This document shows positions 6,364 to 6,823 of a stretch of 6,823 nt of DNA, one piece after another; the stretch's first letter is position 1, and each line of letters opens with the position of its first letter. The stretch is taken from contig CAIPGJ010000884.1 of assembly GCA_903864555.1 (NCBI GenBank), forward strand, positions 1-6,823, written 5' to 3'. A model generated the notes under the pieces. That model saw nothing but the letters and a program-made list of their open reading frames with translations. It was not told where the DNA came from and searched no databases. The translations under genes were made by a program, and so were the position numbers. This DNA is from an uncultured Pseudomonadota bacterium (lineage in GTDB: Bacteria; Pseudomonadota; Gammaproteobacteria; Burkholderiales; SG8-39).

Positions 6364-6823
6364 AGCTCAGCTCATTTTTGGTCATGCTGGCCATGGTGGT
6401 TGGAATGGCCGGCTGCGATTCGGCGGCTCCGAAATTCAACAATGCCGATATCACCGGGGCGGAATACGCGCGGGATTTTTCGCTGACTGACCACAACGGC
6501 AAGCCCAGGACACTGGCTGATTTCCGGGGCAAAGTGGTGACCGTCTTTTTCGGCTATACCCATTGCCCGGACGTCTGCCCGACCACGCTGTCTGAAATGA
6601 AGCTGGTGCTGAAGGAGTTGGGAGCAGACGCCAGCCGCGTCCAGGTATTGTTCGTGACGGTTGATCCGGAACGGGATACGCCCGAGATCCTCAGGCAGTA
6701 TGTGCCTTCATTTGACCCTGGTTTCCTGGGTTTGTACGGCGATGCCAAAACCACTGGCGAGGTGGCCCGGAGCTTCAAGGTGTTCTACCAGAAAGTCCCT
6801 GGCGCCAAGCCGGACACCTATAC
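6360..6823 (+). CDS. SCO1/SenC family copper chaperone, lipoprotein (3' end outside window)
   Basis: The first 154 complete codons are present and the frame is still open at the edge. SCO proteins bind copper in the periplasm and serve CuA assembly in subunit II, by delivering copper or reducing its cysteines. The N-terminus is a lipoprotein signal peptide: Lys2, a hydrophobic stretch, then a lipobox MAGC with Cys19. The thioredoxin-like domain follows: [19 protein letters not shown] (40-58), [19 protein letters not shown] (59-77) with Cys69 and Cys73 as CxxxC, and [13 protein letters not shown] (97-109). The third copper ligand, a distal His, should lie beyond the window. The ATG (6360-6362) overlaps the ctaB TGA (6361-6363) and no separate ribosome binding site is seen, so translation is probably coupled. 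It is the second SCO-fold gene in this cluster. Confidence 0.95.
   Translation, partial: MKLSSFLVMLAMVVGMAGCDSAAPKFNNADITGAEYARDFSLTDHNGKPRTLADFRGKVVTVFFGYTHCPDVCPTTLSEMKLVLKELGADASRVQVLFVTVDPERDTPEILRQYVPSFDPGFLGLYGDAKTTGEVARSFKVFYQKVPGAKPDTY

Noticed and set aside
1..6823. Mobile elements, CRISPR arrays, tRNA or rRNA genes, riboswitches
   Set aside because: No repeat-spacer pattern, transposase motif, terminal repeats or RNA-gene signature was seen; nearly all the window is accounted for by oxidase genes.

Overview
The window is most of an aa3-type cytochrome c oxidase (complex IV) gene cluster with its assembly genes. It very probably comes from a betaproteobacterium. The evidence for this is the gene content and order (coxB, coxA, a 42-residue membrane protein, ctaG, coxC, an inverted twin-transmembrane DUF2909 gene, SURF1, a SCO-like membrane thioredoxin-fold gene, ctaB, SCO), the moderately GC-rich coding sequence, and betaproteobacterial-style motifs such as NCLVEQRID in CtaB. 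I cannot name the genus from the sequence.

Bases 1-2257 hold the 3' end of coxB (CuA site plus a fused C-terminal cytochrome c domain, so a caa3-like subunit II), complete coxA with all heme and CuB ligands and both proton-channel signatures, and a tiny single-span membrane protein. Bases 2254-3771 hold ctaG, which delivers copper to CuB, and coxC. A strong rho-independent terminator (3812-3842) closes this first transcription unit.

Bases 3854-4045 hold a small twin-transmembrane gene on the minus strand, convergent with coxC. The 77-base divergent region 4046-4122 separates it from the second plus-strand unit: SURF1, a SCO-like gene starting at TTG, ctaB (heme o synthase) and a SCO lipoprotein gene that runs off the right edge. 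SURF1/SCO-like and ctaB/SCO overlap by a few bases, which suggests translational coupling.

Together the products form the catalytic core (subunits I, II, III) and the machinery that fills it: CtaG and SCO proteins for copper, CtaB and SURF1 for heme. Two genes usual in this betaproteobacterial neighbourhood are absent: ctaA/COX15 (heme A synthase, expected between the SCO-like gene and ctaB) and the DUF2970 gene (expected between ctaG and coxC). Otherwise this is a conventional respiratory locus. I see no mobile element, CRISPR array, RNA gene or evident new system. The points most worth following are the missing ctaA, the SCO-like protein that keeps a full copper-ligand triad, and the small membrane proteins.
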